Source: Rhododendron vialii (lineage: Eukaryota; Streptophyta; Magnoliopsida; Ericales; Ericaceae). Taken from it: 64,000 nt of DNA. Position numbers and translations under genes: made by a program. Every line of letters starts with the position of its first letter. Position 1 is the stretch's first letter. Shown in pieces: positions 51,872-63,957 of this stretch. The stretch is taken from assembly GCF_030253575.1 (NCBI RefSeq), contig NC_080559.1, forward strand, positions 34,343,501-34,407,500, in the 5' to 3' direction. The notes under the pieces are model-generated. The model was not told the origin of the DNA, did no database searches, and was given only the letters and a program-made list of their open reading frames with translations.

Positions 51872-54800
51872 ATTTATTGGGCCCAAGTGATGTGATTTGG
51901 ACTCTGCAGTTACTCCCAGCAGAACTACCAACGTAATTTTTCTCTCATACTTTAGTTATGCCTGAAATACGTTCTCTCCTTTAGGCGGATTATTAGGTAT
52001 CTGGGATTGTTGTTAAGCTGCACTGTTTTGTTGTCTATACTTAAATTTTTTAAAGGTTTTGTTGAGGGGATTTTAATTTCTCCCTTGATCTGTTCATTAA
52101 CCCGGAGAGGTCGGGTTGGTGGTCAAGCTTGGGACATTGGGTTTGCTTCCTCCTAGGGTCTTAGGTTGGAAATATCCTAGGTGCTATCAACTCTTCAAGG
52201 CCATTCTGTATGGGACTTTCTCCCAGCTTTAATTGGATTCCTTGCTAATGGAATTTTGATTGGGTCCCCAGGAGTTAGTCGAGGTGCGTGTAAGCTGTCT
52301 AAGTTATCAAGAAAAAGAAAAAGAAAATACAGATATGTGCAACTGACTTGTAAATATTCTTCCTGTGGAAACTGCCAATGAATACTCTCCGCTGTCTTTC
52401 CCAGCTTAATTTGCAAATGTTTATGGAATTGGTTGTAACTACTGGAAAAATTAAGTGTCTGTGCGTAGTATATTTTACATTGGAGTGGAGTGGTTGCGAC
52501 TTTTCCTGCACTCGTTTTTGCTGCCTCTCTTCTTGCCTGGTTTTGTTATGGAAATAGCTCGGCTTATGAAGAGGAACATTGCTATCATTGATATCCGATC
52601 GTTGTGGGAATGTACGCATTTGGCAGCATGGTGGAGATGTGAATGCGGCGGATCACACTGGGCAAAAGGCACTACACTGGTGTGCAGTGCGGGGTGAAAT
52701 CAAGGTCGGGGAAATTTTACTGCAACAGGGAGCTTGGGTGAATGCTGCCGATATGTATGGGTATCAGGTTAGCGTCCTTTTATCATCCTTTGGATCCCTG
52801 TTTGGTCAGTTGAAGAAAAATATTAATGGAATTTTATTGTCCGTTTGATGACTTTTGAATGGGGTTCTATATACTTCTGTATATCTGTAGAATTTAGGCA
52901 ACATATACTTGTCTCTTTTACTCTGTATGTCACATGTGCAGGGTTCCGAGTCTTGACCTCTTATGTTGGTGTGATTTCTCTCCTTCTAAATCTGTAATTA
53001 TGAATCAAGTAGAGAAGATGTACCAAAGAACTGTATTCTAATGGTTAAAATTAAAAATTGTGAGCTAGAGGGGAAACAAATTATGTTGGTGTCATTTTCT
53101 CTAGGATATAGTTGTTGATGCTTCTTCCCTTCTATGTTCAACGTCATTCCCTTCTATATTCGGCGTTTATTCCAGGTTCCACCCCTTTTCGTTGTTGATG
53201 TCATTGACTTCTGGCTTGATAGAATATCTGCTGGTTAAATATTTGAGTATTCACAATCAAGAAGTATCGGATTCTCTTTCGCCGGTATATTCGTTTCATG
53301 ATTGTATTTGATTTGATTGCAGACAATACATGTGGCAGCACAATATGGTCAGACAGCCTTCCTATATCACGTCGTCACAAAATGGAATGCTGATCCTGAT
53401 GTGCCCAATAACGATGGAAGAAGCCCTTTGCACTGGTATTAGAGAAATTAACCATACAATTTTAGTAAATTATTTATGTATCTACTCATTTAAGCACATC
53501 AATAAATTATACTGTCAGACGTTAGAAATTTATATGTTGGTATATGTTCTTCTAACAATAGATGGAGAAAGAAGCTAATTTAATGGAAGTGGAACTTCAA
53601 ACTTGCCAGTATCTTTGATATTTATTTCCTGTGATCAAATATTATTTGCATGCATGCGGATCCTAGAAGAGTTAGCTTGTGCACTGCAATTTTGTGAAAA
53701 ATAGCTCTTATCCAATGAACTTTCTAGTTTGTTGCTAATCTAGTAGTGAATTAATTATTGGGTTCCTTGGTGATTTGTAGGGCTGCATATAATAAGGGTT
53801 TTGCCGATTGTATACATCTTCTTTTATTTCTGGATGCATATAAGAGGACGCCAGGACAAAGATGGTAACTTCTTTTGCTTGGTCTCAGAGTTCATCCAGT
53901 TTCGAGATCTATATAATTTCAGTTTTGAAGGAGCTAGGTACAGTGATGAATAGTATGAACATGCCTGGTTACATTGGTGGCTCTTACACATGTTTTCACT
54001 TCATAATCCTAGGTTGTACCCCTCTCCATTGGGCTGCTTTTAAGAGGAACTTATAAGCATGCACAGTGTTGGTGCAGGCTGGGAAAAAAAAGGACTTGAT
54101 GGTGACTGAAAACGCCGGTCTTACGCCCGCGCAGGCTGCTTCCGTTAAAAATCACAGACAAGTCGCTTTTTTCCTTGTAGGTATTCCTTAAACAGTTGTT
54201 GAGTATGATTTTATTGTTCTTGAGATAAGAGCACCTTCTCACAGGAGCTAAGGCTTTCGCCACCATGCAATATTGTTTTCAGTGCTTGGGTAATACTTAA
54301 AATCAGAAATGTTATTGGTACACCATGCTAATGGTTGCTTTATACTTTCTTTCTTTTTTATTTCTTCTTCTTCTGCTCTGCCTTACTGATACATAACAGC
54401 TTTCATAAATTATTGGGAAATTAAAGAAGCAGTTCAGAACTTTTATTTCTATTTACTTGTTATTCATCCTTCTGTATTGAGAGAGAAAATATGGAAATGT
54501 TTTAAGCTGTTAGATGGCCTCATTAATGAGGTGTCCTCCTGAGGTTGAAAGATCGAAACAATATTAAGAGAGAATATTAGGAGAGGATCTGAACCCTCTG
54601 GTTGCATCAATAAAAAATCTCCTCTCTCTCTCTGGTCTCAGCTCTTGGTTATCACAGTTGACCAGATATGATTGTGATCAATTGTTTAGACCCATTTACT
54701 GTTATCAGTATTGTAACTTAATGTCAAGAAATTGGAGGATCTCCAATATTCATCTTTTGTTTGGGTTTCCATATTGGAATGAAATACCCAAAGAAGTTGT

Positions 54801-56417
54801 CTGTTTTTAGCGGTGGACTTCAGTGATTATTGGATGTAGACTGTCGACCAAACCATCAGTTTGTGGTTCTTGCTTCTTAAAGAATCTTAATGTGTTTGGT
54901 GCTTGTGTACGCATGATATTAACCTCTGGTGTGAGATAGCTTTTTATGCTCTGTGGATATGTAATGAGCTTCAATTGCTCGTCCTTGGTGTATAATGGAC
55001 TTCTTGCATTTATTATGCAGGAAAATGCTAGGAGATTACTTGACAAACGATGTGATGGCAATAGTCGCCTTGGTTGTCTTTCAAAATTAAGATTCGCACC
55101 ACTTCTTTGGTGTATAATCTTCATGCTACTTGTGGTTTATGTTAATGCAGTCGTCATGGGTATATACACTGATCTTTGCATTTTGGCTTGAGCCAGCGCA
55201 CTTTTGTTTTTGGTTCTATACTAACAGTTATGCTTCTTTCCTTTTGCTGCAGCTTCAAATTTACCGAGATTAAATGCTGGTTTTGCTTTTCTTGCATGGT
55301 TGGGTGTTTTACTAGCAACTGGTGGACTGGTTATGTTTTACAGATGTAGCAGGTATGCTCCATAAACCTTTCGGCAACATGAGATATTTTCAAGTAACAT
55401 TTTGACTGACACTCTTTGTTGCTAGAACAACCTGTGTTCTCAGCAAACATTTGCTTTCGTTTCACCTTTTGTTTTGTTCTTTATTTTCTGAATTTTGAAC
55501 AACTTGATGGGATTTTTGGAATTCTGTGTCGGTGTTCATGAACTGAGAAATGGTTCTTACATGTTCGGTAGCATTCAGACGATAGAAGTCAAGTTTACAC
55601 AACTTATCAAAAATGTCAAGTCAAGAAGTATACAACACAACTATAGAGTGTTCTCTTTCCAATGTTGATTTTAACTCGAAGGGTCAGCTGTAGCGATCTA
55701 TCCACCCATTTCTTTGAGCAGTAATTCATAAAACCATATTGGTTATATGATGTGACTGTGGAAATTGTCAAATTGCTTTGCCTACAAGTGTGGTTGCTTA
55801 AAATTGGATGCAGTGATGCAATAACATTTATAATGTTTCTGAATTGTTTGATTTGCAATAATAGTCCTTTTTGTTTCAACTGGTTAGATTCTTGTTTTTT
55901 ACAGGATTGTTTGTCTTCAATCTTCATGATTGCAATGGACTTCAACTGATCAATAGCGGGACACATATCAGTGTTCTCATTTTTTCCTGTTCACTTTTTT
56001 CATGCCAACATTGACCTCTTGCTGTTCTATTTTAGGTTTCTTCATGTTATCCCTGTGACTTTCAAGTGTTTTTCTTTTCAGATTGTTGCACATTGATCTT
56101 TTCCTGGATAACTGCACCATGTTAGAGTTTTTCAGATCATTGTTCTTCCACTTTAGGTTTCTTCACACACACATTGTTCTCTCTCTGTTGCGTGCTCGCC
56201 CCTAACAGTTACCTGTCTCGGTTCTACTTAGCAATCACTTCTGATGTCATCTTTCATAGTGATGCTCTTGAATTGTTGCAAGCATCTTCTTCCTTGTGTG
56301 CCCTGTATAGTTTGGCTAAGGAAAGAAATCGCAATATTAGCAATTATACCATTACAAGGTTCCCACTATAGTGTTAGTGTTTCATGCCTACATTGTTGCT
56401 TAGACTGATATTGAGAG

Positions 56418-56808
56418 TGTTGGGAATTGTCCCACATTGGTTAATTATCTCCTCCAAAGCTAGTATATGAGCCTGGGCGGCCTCTCCACTCCTTGCCAAT
56501 TGGGTTGAAGTTGGATGCTTTGACATGGTATCAGAGCTAGGTTTTCGGAGGCTTTTCCCCTTTGTTTGTGCCACAGTTGTTCTTTGTTTCATTGTGATCT
56601 GTGTGTTCTGGATCCTTTGTTGACCTCTCAACGTGCAAGCCAGGGGTCACATGTACGGGGGAGTGTTGGAATTGTCCCACATTGGTTAATTATCTCCTCC
56701 AATACTAGTATATGAGTCCCGATAAAAATAAATAAAAAAATACAAGTATATGAGTCTGAGCGACCTCTCCACTCATTGCCAATTGGTTTGGAGTTCCATG
56801 CTTTAACA
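56418..56808 (+). mobile_element. TRIM retroelement, complete, TSD GAGAG
   Basis: Left LTR 56418-56525, TGTTGGGAATTGTCCCACATT to GATGCTTTGACA, followed by the initiator-Met-tRNA primer-binding site TGGTATCAGAGC (56526-56537). A ~125-bp non-coding interior ends in the purine tract GTACGGGGGAG. The right LTR, 56664-56808, starts TGTTGGAATTGTCCCACATT and ends CTTTAACA. GAGAG flanks both sides (56413-56417, 56809-56813). The right LTR carries an extra ~37 bp (CCCGATAAAAATAAATA and a repeat of AGTATATGAGT). There is no coding capacity. It lies in intron 7 of the TIP1-like pseudogene. Confidence 0.92.
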
Positions 56809-58415
56809 GAGAGCCATCACACCATTTAAATATCAGTTTGACGACTTGTGTTTCATCGATGATGGAAGAAGCACTCTGTTTGAATACTTGTCTTCATTCC
56901 ATTTTATATATTTTTCTCTATGTGTGTATATGGATTGATACGTTCTTCCTATTCTTTGATAAGCACTCTGCGTTGCTATAGGTTGCTATCTGAGTAAAGC
57001 ATGCGAGTATGCTTTGTTTTTTGTTATCGTTCTAAATTAGCTTATGGTTATCTTTTTGGTTGGTTTAGCAAAGATCCGGGTTTCATCAGAATGAATGCCC
57101 CTGATATGCAGAACATGAATGATGATGTCAGTTCTTTCCAATTTCTGTTCAATCTGTTGTTTCCTAGATTAGTTTCATTATTCAGACGTCTCTCCCCGTA
57201 ATTTTCTCATCTTCATCTTATTTTTTTGTCTAGCTTAATCCGATATTAGACGTATCTTATTTGACATCACGCATGTACTTTAGAGGTGATTTTCATTCTC
57301 TTCATATATCTATACTCTCTAGGAACCATTAATGAAGATTGCGATGGATAATCCTGCTTTGCTGGCTGGGAATTGGTCTCAGCTCTGTGCAACATGCAAG
57401 GTGCTGTCAATTTTTGCCCTATACATTTATTGCTTGTCTTGTTAACTGCTGTCTAAAGCGGTATATCTTTTCCCTGCCAGATTGTCAGGCCTCTTCGTGC
57501 AAAGCACTGCTCCACCTGTGATAGTTGTGTGGAACAATTTGACCATCATTGCCCTTGGTTGTCTAACTGCATTGGAAAGGTTGAATATGGAATCTACTTT
57601 TTCGCCTGAGTTTGTGTGTACATAGGAAACCTTAGATTACTGCTTTATTTTATAGGCATCAAGGATTACGAGGCTGGACTGAATGATCTGTATCGTCCTT
57701 TTCAACAGTTTGGATGTATTGATTGCTACATGAACTGGATAGTGGATACATCTGTGGCATTGCCTTTTGTGAAAATCACAAACAAATTGTCGCTAAGATG
57801 TGCAGCTTCATCCATTGGTGTTGCTTACAAAATCGAATTTTCTAAGATGGGCCTATAAAATTTGTTTCTAGGCCAACTGGTTTTCCTCCTTTCTTGACAT
57901 ATACGTGTGTGACTGATATTTACAGGATTTCAGTTTCATACATTATTTGTTTTTTCCATGTATGAGTAATAATTTTAGTTAATTTATAAAAAGAACATAG
58001 TTTCCTTCTAATGTTGGCCTGTGTATTAACTTATGATACAGAAAAACAAATGGGATTTCTTCTTGTTTCTCATTCTAGAAGTTTCTGCAATGCTGATTAC
58101 TGGTGCAGTTGCGCTTACAAGTGAGTGTATTTTTCTTGGTTGGTATAATGTTCAGGCCAATTTTTGTAGTCTACTTGCAAGATTTGTGTTTATTATTTTC
58201 GCTCTTTTTTTTCGGATTGTTTTACCTGCTTACGGATGTTAGTTTTTCTTTTCTTCTTCTATTTATGATGCAGGAGTTTTGACCGATCCCTTGGCTCCAT
58301 CTTCCTTTGGAGAATGGTTGAACCATGCTGGTAATCAGTATGTTGATGCCATTTCATTTCTGATTGTGGATTTTTTCCTCTTCTCTGGCGTGGTGGCAGC
58401 CTTGACTTGTATGCA

Positions 58416-59415
58416 AGCCAAATGGTTTTTTTTCTGTCTGTATTCATTTTTTTTTCACAATTGTTTGTTTTTCGTCAAATCTTTTTGGCTTATTTTGTCT
58501 TTATTCAATAAATTATGAGTTTCAATCATTTTTTTTTTTTGACTTTTTCGATTCCTGAGGTCGAGATGAATTAACAATCCACAGAAATTTGACGCAAAAC
58601 TAACAAATGCTATTTTTTTTAATAAAGAAAAAAAATAAGCCACTTAGCTTAATTTAGGCTGAAACATCCCCGGTCTATTTATTTTTTGAATTGGAGAAGA
58701 TATTTATCTCTTATGAATATATAGGCCCAACTCAATTCATATTCCCTTCTCTCTTTTGTTTTCTGCATTTAGGTAAACTAGTATCCAATTATTTTCCTGT
58801 TAGTTCAGTTTTACAAAGTCTTGCTAATTAGTCTTTAACTATATTATTTTTATTACTTGGAATCACTTCACCAATTGCTTGTCAAAATAATCAAAATCAC
58901 TTCACCAGTTAACATGACCAGCCAAGTCAATAAACATACTTTATTCTATGAGATGATCAAAAAGAAAAGAAAAGCCTTATTATTTTCAGAGGAAATGGAG
59001 TAGAGTGTCTTTGGTTCGTAATTAACATTACCAGTCAAGTCAAACGAACATACTTAATTCTTTTCGGAGAAATGGGGCAGAGTGTATTTGGTTCGTACTT
59101 AACCAATTAAATTAACCACTACTCTACCTGTCACTAAACAAGTTCAGAGAGAGAGAGAGAGAGAGAGAGAGAAGTGTTGCTTCTCACTTGTATAGCCCTG
59201 CTAACAACGCAAGACCCAGCCCAAAGTCACGAACCCAATTAAGACACATCAAGGGCCCTTTTCGGTTTGGGTTTTGAAGAAAGTTTTCAAGAGTAACGAG
59301 TAAAGAGATTAATAGAAAAAATTTAATGAGAATCCTGCGCAGAGAATTTGAGACTCCCAAACGAACAAGTCCCTTGTATACGGAAGCGAAAACGATATAC
59401 GTACCGACCACCTCC
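58416..59415. other. Intergenic, no gene recognised
   Basis: The TIP1 homology stops at about 58415 and nothing resembling the missing C-terminal exons follows. AT-rich sequence with an internal near-repeat: GTAGAGTGTCTTTGGTTCGT (about 58999) and GCAGAGTGTATTTGGTTCGT (about 59080), each beside CATTACCAGTCAAGTCAA or similar. A GA microsatellite lies at about 59147-59171. Confidence 0.45.
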
Positions 59416-59745
59416 CACCGAAATCGTATCGACGGCTGCCGGCGGGCCGTCTCCGGCCACCGGACGGCCGATCCGAGCCGTCCAAAAATTCTATAAAAAA
59501 AAACCGAGGGGCCTCAAGCGGGAATCAACGGCATCCGAGATGTGTAGAGTGCTTGATCTGAGCACCATTTTTTCGTGTATATATGTATATAAGTGTATAT
59601 ACACGAAAAAATGGTGCTCCGATCAAGCATCCTATACATCTCGGATGCTGTTGATCCTTGCGAGGGGCCCCTCGGTTTTTTTTTTTTCAAATTTTTGGAC
59701 GGCTCGGATCAGCCGTCCGGTGGCCGTCGGTATGGTTTTGGTGTG
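59416..59745. mobile_element. GC-rich foldback element (second family member)
   Basis: Left arm CGGCCACCGGACGGCCGATC, CGTCCAAAAATTCTATA, AACCGAGGGGCC, TCAACGGCATCCGAGATGTG and TTTTTTCGTGTATATA. The right arm is the mirror image, TATATACACGAAAAAATGG, CATCTCGGATGCTGTTGA, GGCCCCTCGGTTTTT, ATTTTTGGACGGCTCGGATC and CCGTCCGGTGGCC. The loop near 59586-59598 is only a few bases. Arm motifs match the element at 8960-9305. Confidence 0.78.
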
Positions 59746-60019
59746 AGGTGTTCGGTACGGCTAGCATCACTCATCCGGAAGAGCTTGGGCAGCTGCCGAC
59801 AAGCAACATGTGTCGGGTCAGGAACGAGTTATTAAGGGGAGGCACCATGGGCCACCCTGAGGTTCCAGCCTCACGCTAAAAAACTACTGTTTTGCTTCAC
59901 AATCTTTCATCAAATTGAATGACTATTTTTGATGAATTGTTAACTACTGAAAAAGTATATTTTTCCGGGATATCATACATCATTAATCTTAGAACGCGTG
60001 TAGCCTTTCCGGTTTTAAA

Positions 60020-60201
60020 TATACTATCAATTTGTGGATTCGAAGGCAAGCTAATGGGGTTGCCCATCATGTAGCAGCGTTGGCAAAGAGAAGAAATCTT
60101 CCACCCAGTTGGACTGCTTCACCCCCTTTTTCTTTATTTACTATTTTATGTAATGAAATCCCTATGTAGCTTTGTAGACCTTTTCGTCTGATCAAACAAA
60201 A

Positions 60202-60236
<35 letters not shown>
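60020..60236 (+). pseudogene. LINE 3'-end remnant (RNase H C-terminus) with AT tail
   Basis: A plus-strand frame reads RRQANGVAHHVAALAKRRNLP followed by PSWTASPPF, the very end of the RNase H-like domain of plant LINE polyproteins. The stop comes shortly after, then about 70 bp of T-rich 3' UTR and a (TA)n run at 60208-60233. The body of the element is absent, consistent with 5' truncation. Confidence 0.6.
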
Positions 60237-60240
<4 letters not shown>

Positions 60241-61351
60241 GTTGGATGTCGTCTCCAAGTATAAATTCAGGCTCCATCGCTGCTCGGGCCTTCAACACGA
60301 GAAAACAAAAGACAACACAACGAAAATAATTGAAAGAGGGAGAGGTTATTCAGCGCTGTTCGGGCACCACGTCGCGGTGGCCCAAACCTCTCCGCACCAC
60401 ACATTGTTATGGGATCCTCATACTAAGTCTCGGGTCTACAGAAATGTGTGGTTGAGGAGAGACTTGAAACACCACGTGGCGGTACCCTAGAGGCATTGAA
60501 TAAATCTTTGAATACAAGAATGCTAGGTGCACAACCATCCAAATACAATCCCTCACATATACGTGAGTCTCGCGTGTTAAATGTGTGTGAAACCTATGTC
60601 TATGTGAAGAGTTTGTTTGATATTGTGTTCGGATGATTATCTCTCCTTCGAATAGAAGGTTTAGCCGGCATACTTATTTATTTACCTCGGCAAAACCAAT
60701 CATCCTTCTCCATTAATTAGTCCCCTCGTTCCACTAACACCAAAAATTAGCCTTTACTAATCGCGATTTTACGTCACCAAATTTTACCAGATCAAATAAT
60801 TTATTAGGCTGGATGGCAAAAAACCTCCTTCATTGCCAGGCAAGGCTCGGGTTCGAGTTTTGTCAATGATAAGGGAATGAGAAATTTGTTATCTTGCCAT
60901 TCTCTATTTAGGTGATGCTCTGATGACGGTCTGTTCTCACGAACAATAATTAAGGCTCAAACCGGACATTTCACAGCGAGTAGGGAGCCCTTATAGTCAC
61001 GTCCAAGGAGGTTGCTACGCTGATCGATCCCTCCTACCATTTTTCTGATAAAAAAAAAATTTAATAATAATAATTATTATTATAACTATTTTTTAATTGT
61101 AAGAAAATCATAGGAATTCTCTCTCTCTCTCTCTCTGGGATAATCCCTGGTACTCACCTGAGAGTCACGTCTGACTTTTTCCCCAAATCCCATTTCTAGT
61201 CAACACGGACTCTCTCTCTCTCTCTCTATCTCCTTCCAAGAAAAACCCTACCCCTCCAATTACACACACGCTTATACTATACATTGTTGGAACACATATT
61301 TTGTATCGGATTCGAATAACCCATTATTTTCGCGTGGACCGTATTTATTGA
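60237..61351. promoter_or_regulatory. Upstream region of the intact TIP1-like gene
   Basis: No gene recognised. The last 250 bp contain two CT microsatellites (about 61117-61136 and 61210-61228), AAAAACCCTACCC at about 61241-61253 and a short stretch (about 61285-61351) homologous to the copy 1 leader. The CT runs look like a plant 5' UTR or proximal promoter and are absent in front of the pseudogene copy. Confidence 0.45.
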
Positions 61352-61459
61352 ATGGCGTCGGAGATCGAGGTCGTGGAGGAGGTAGAATCGAGGGATCGGG
61401 CGACGGCGCCGGCGCCGGCTTCGACGGGCGGGGGAGAGGCGGCGATCGGGGGAGAAGGG

Positions 61460-61491
<32 letters not shown>

Positions 61492-63957
61492 GGCGGCGTA
61501 CGGGGATTTGGAGAAGCTTCAGAGATTGGTGGAGTGCGAGGGCTGCTCCGTGTCCGAGCCCGATGGGCTGGGCTACTACGCCTTGCAATGGGCCGCTCTC
61601 AACAATCGCACTGCTGCTGCTCAGTACATAATCGAGGTCATTGATTATTTGCGGTTCCTTTTCTTTTCTTTTCTTTTGTTGAATTGATATTTACTGTTTC
61701 TATACCTGACTCTATGCCCATGTAATTTGTTAGACATAGAACACGAGTGAATGGTAAGTCCGAGGTCGGATAGACTGAATAAATGTTGGGTCTTAATATA
61801 ATATATTGGATGATTCACTACTTACAAGCGTAAGCTTTCAGGTGGGTCTAAGTTACTCTATTTATCAATGTTCTAAAAAACGGCCGCCTAGTCTGGTGCG
61901 AGGTGGTGGTCCAACGCCCAGATTAGGCAGCCGACTGGTAGGCGTCGAGTCCCCACCTAGGCACTAGGCATCCGTAGTAGGCGCCCGACTAGCACCTTGC
62001 GATTTTTAGAACATTGTAATTATTGCGCCCAAGTGATGTGATGTGGACTCTGTAGCTACTCCCAGCAGAACTCCCAACATAATTTTTTTCTCATACTTTA
62101 GTTATGCCTGAAATACGTTCTCTCTTTTAGGTGGAGTATTACGTATCTGAGATTGTTGTTAAGCTGCTTTGTTTTGTTGTCTATACTTCAGTGTTTTTTT
62201 AAGGTTTTATTGAGGGGATTTTAATTTCTTCCTTGATCTGTTCATTAACCTGGAGAGGTTGGCTTGGTCGTCAAGCTTTGATTTTGCTTCCTCCTAGGGT
62301 CTCAGGTTGGAAACATCCTAGGTGCTATCAACTCTTCAGGGCCAGTCTATATGGGACGTTCTCCCAGCTTTAATTGGACTACTTGCTAATGGATATTTGG
62401 ATTGGGTCCCCAGGGATTAGTCGAGGTGCGTGTAAGGACCCCAAGTTATCAGGAAAAAGAAAAGAAAATACAGATATGTGCATCTGGCTTGTGAATATTC
62501 TTCCTGCGGAAACTGCCTATGAATACTCCGCTTTTTTTCCCAGTTTAGTTTGCAATTGTTTATGGGATCGGTTGTAACTACTGGACAAATTTAGTGTCTG
62601 TGCATAGTATATTTTGCATTGGAGTGGAGTGGTTGCGAATTTTCCTGCACTCGTTTTTGCTGCCTCTCTTCTTGCCTGGTTTTGTTATGGAAATAGCTCA
62701 GCTTATGTAGAGGAGCATTGGTATTACTGTTATCTGATCGTTGTGGGAATGTACGCATTTGGCAGCATGGTGGAGATGTGAATGCTGCGGATCACACAGG
62801 GCAAACGGCAATACACTGGTGTGCAGTGAGGGGTGCAATCAAGGTCGCAGAAATTTTACTGCAAGAGGGTGCTCGGGTGAATGCTGCCGATATGTATGGG
62901 TATCAGGTTAGTATCCTTTGATCATCCTTTGGATCCCTGTTTGGTCAGTTGACATTTGATGACTTTTTAATGGAGTTCTATACTTCTATATATCTGTAGA
63001 ATTTAGGCAACATATACTCGTCTCCTTTATTCTGTATATGTTATATGTGCAAGGTTCCAAGTCTTGACCTCTTATGTTGGTCTGATTTCTCTCCTACTAA
63101 ATCTGTAATTATGAATCAAGTAGAGAAGATGTACCAAAGAACTGTATTCTAATGGTTAAAATTAAAAATTGTGAACTAGAGGGGAAACAAAGAATGTTGG
63201 TGTCATTTTCTCTAGGATATAGTTGTTGTTGCTTCTTCCCTTATATGTTCGATGTCATTCCCTTCTATATTCGGCGTTTATTCCGGATGCCATCCCTTTT
63301 CGCTATTGATATCATTGACTTCTGGCTTGATAGAATATCTGCTGGTTAAATCTTTGAGTATTCACGACCAAGAAGTATTGGGTTCTCTTTCACTGGTATA
63401 TTAGTTTCATGATTGTATTTGATTTGATTGCAGACAACACATGTGGCAGCACAATATGGTCAGACAGCCTTCCTTTATCACGTCGTCACAAAATGGAATG
63501 CTGATCCTGATGTGCCCGATAACGATGGGAGAAGCCCTTTGCACTGGTATTGAGAAATTAACCGTAAAATTTTAGTAAATTATTTCTGTATCTACTTATG
63601 TAAGCACATGAATAAATTATACCGTCAGACATTGGAAATTTGTATGTTGGTGTAGGTTCTTGTAACACAAGATGGATAAATAAGCTATTTTAATGGAAGT
63701 GGAACTTCAAACTTGCCAGTATCTCTGATATTTATTTCCTGTGATCAAATATAATTTGCATGCATGCTGAACCTAGAAGAGTTAGCTTGTGCACTGCAAT
63801 TTTTGTGAAAAATAGCTCTTATCTAATTGCTATATGTAGTAGTTGAAGTAATTATTGTGTTCCCTGGTGATTTCTAGGGCTGCATATAAGGGTTTTGCCG
63901 ATTGCATACGTCTTCTTTTATTTCTGGATGCATATAGAGGACGCCAGGACAAAGAGG
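61352..63957 (+). CDS. TIP1: TIP1-like ankyrin-repeat DHHC S-acyltransferase, 5' part (runs off window)
   Basis: Exons 61352-61636, 62766-62906, 63434-63546 and 63878-63957 are in frame, with intact GT-AG sites. The final donor precedes the window end, so the rest of the gene lies beyond it. The product begins [12 protein letters not shown]. It has an acidic/Gly-rich leader, then ankyrin repeats: [64 protein letters not shown] and [18 protein letters not shown]. It ends in [11 protein letters not shown], exactly as the plant TIP1/PAT24 family does. These enzymes S-acylate proteins and in Arabidopsis affect root-hair and pollen-tube tip growth. It lacks the lesions of copy 1. The DHHC domain itself is not visible here. 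Confidence 0.88.
61867..62017. mobile_element. MITE-like element in intron 1 (TIP1 copy 2)
   Basis: Starts CAATGTTCTAAAAAACGGCC and ends GATTTTTAGAACATTG, with the same inverted ends and interior as the element at 51687-51871. It is about 35 bp shorter because of internal deletions. Confidence 0.65.

Larger units (their letters stand above)
50913..58415 (+). pseudogene. TIP1: TIP1-like ankyrin/DHHC S-acyltransferase, decayed tandem copy
   Basis: Exons are recognisable at 50913-51191, 52627-52767, 53323-53435, 53781-53864, 54013-54176, 55021-55159, 55253-55352, 57069-57126, 57323-57400, 57481-57579, 58042-58120 and 58274 to about 58415. They encode ankyrin repeats ([22 protein letters not shown]), TM segments and the zinc-finger DHHC block ([20 protein letters not shown]). 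Family members palmitoylate proteins at endomembranes. This copy is disabled. Exon 4 has one extra A in GCATATAAGAGG (53841-53843), shifting the frame. Exon 5 has TAA (54054-54056) where the family has a Glu codon. Homology ends at ATGCAAGCC (about 58415) before the C-terminal exons. Homology to copy 2 also stops about 65 bp before the ATG, so the promoter is not shared. Confidence 0.85.
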
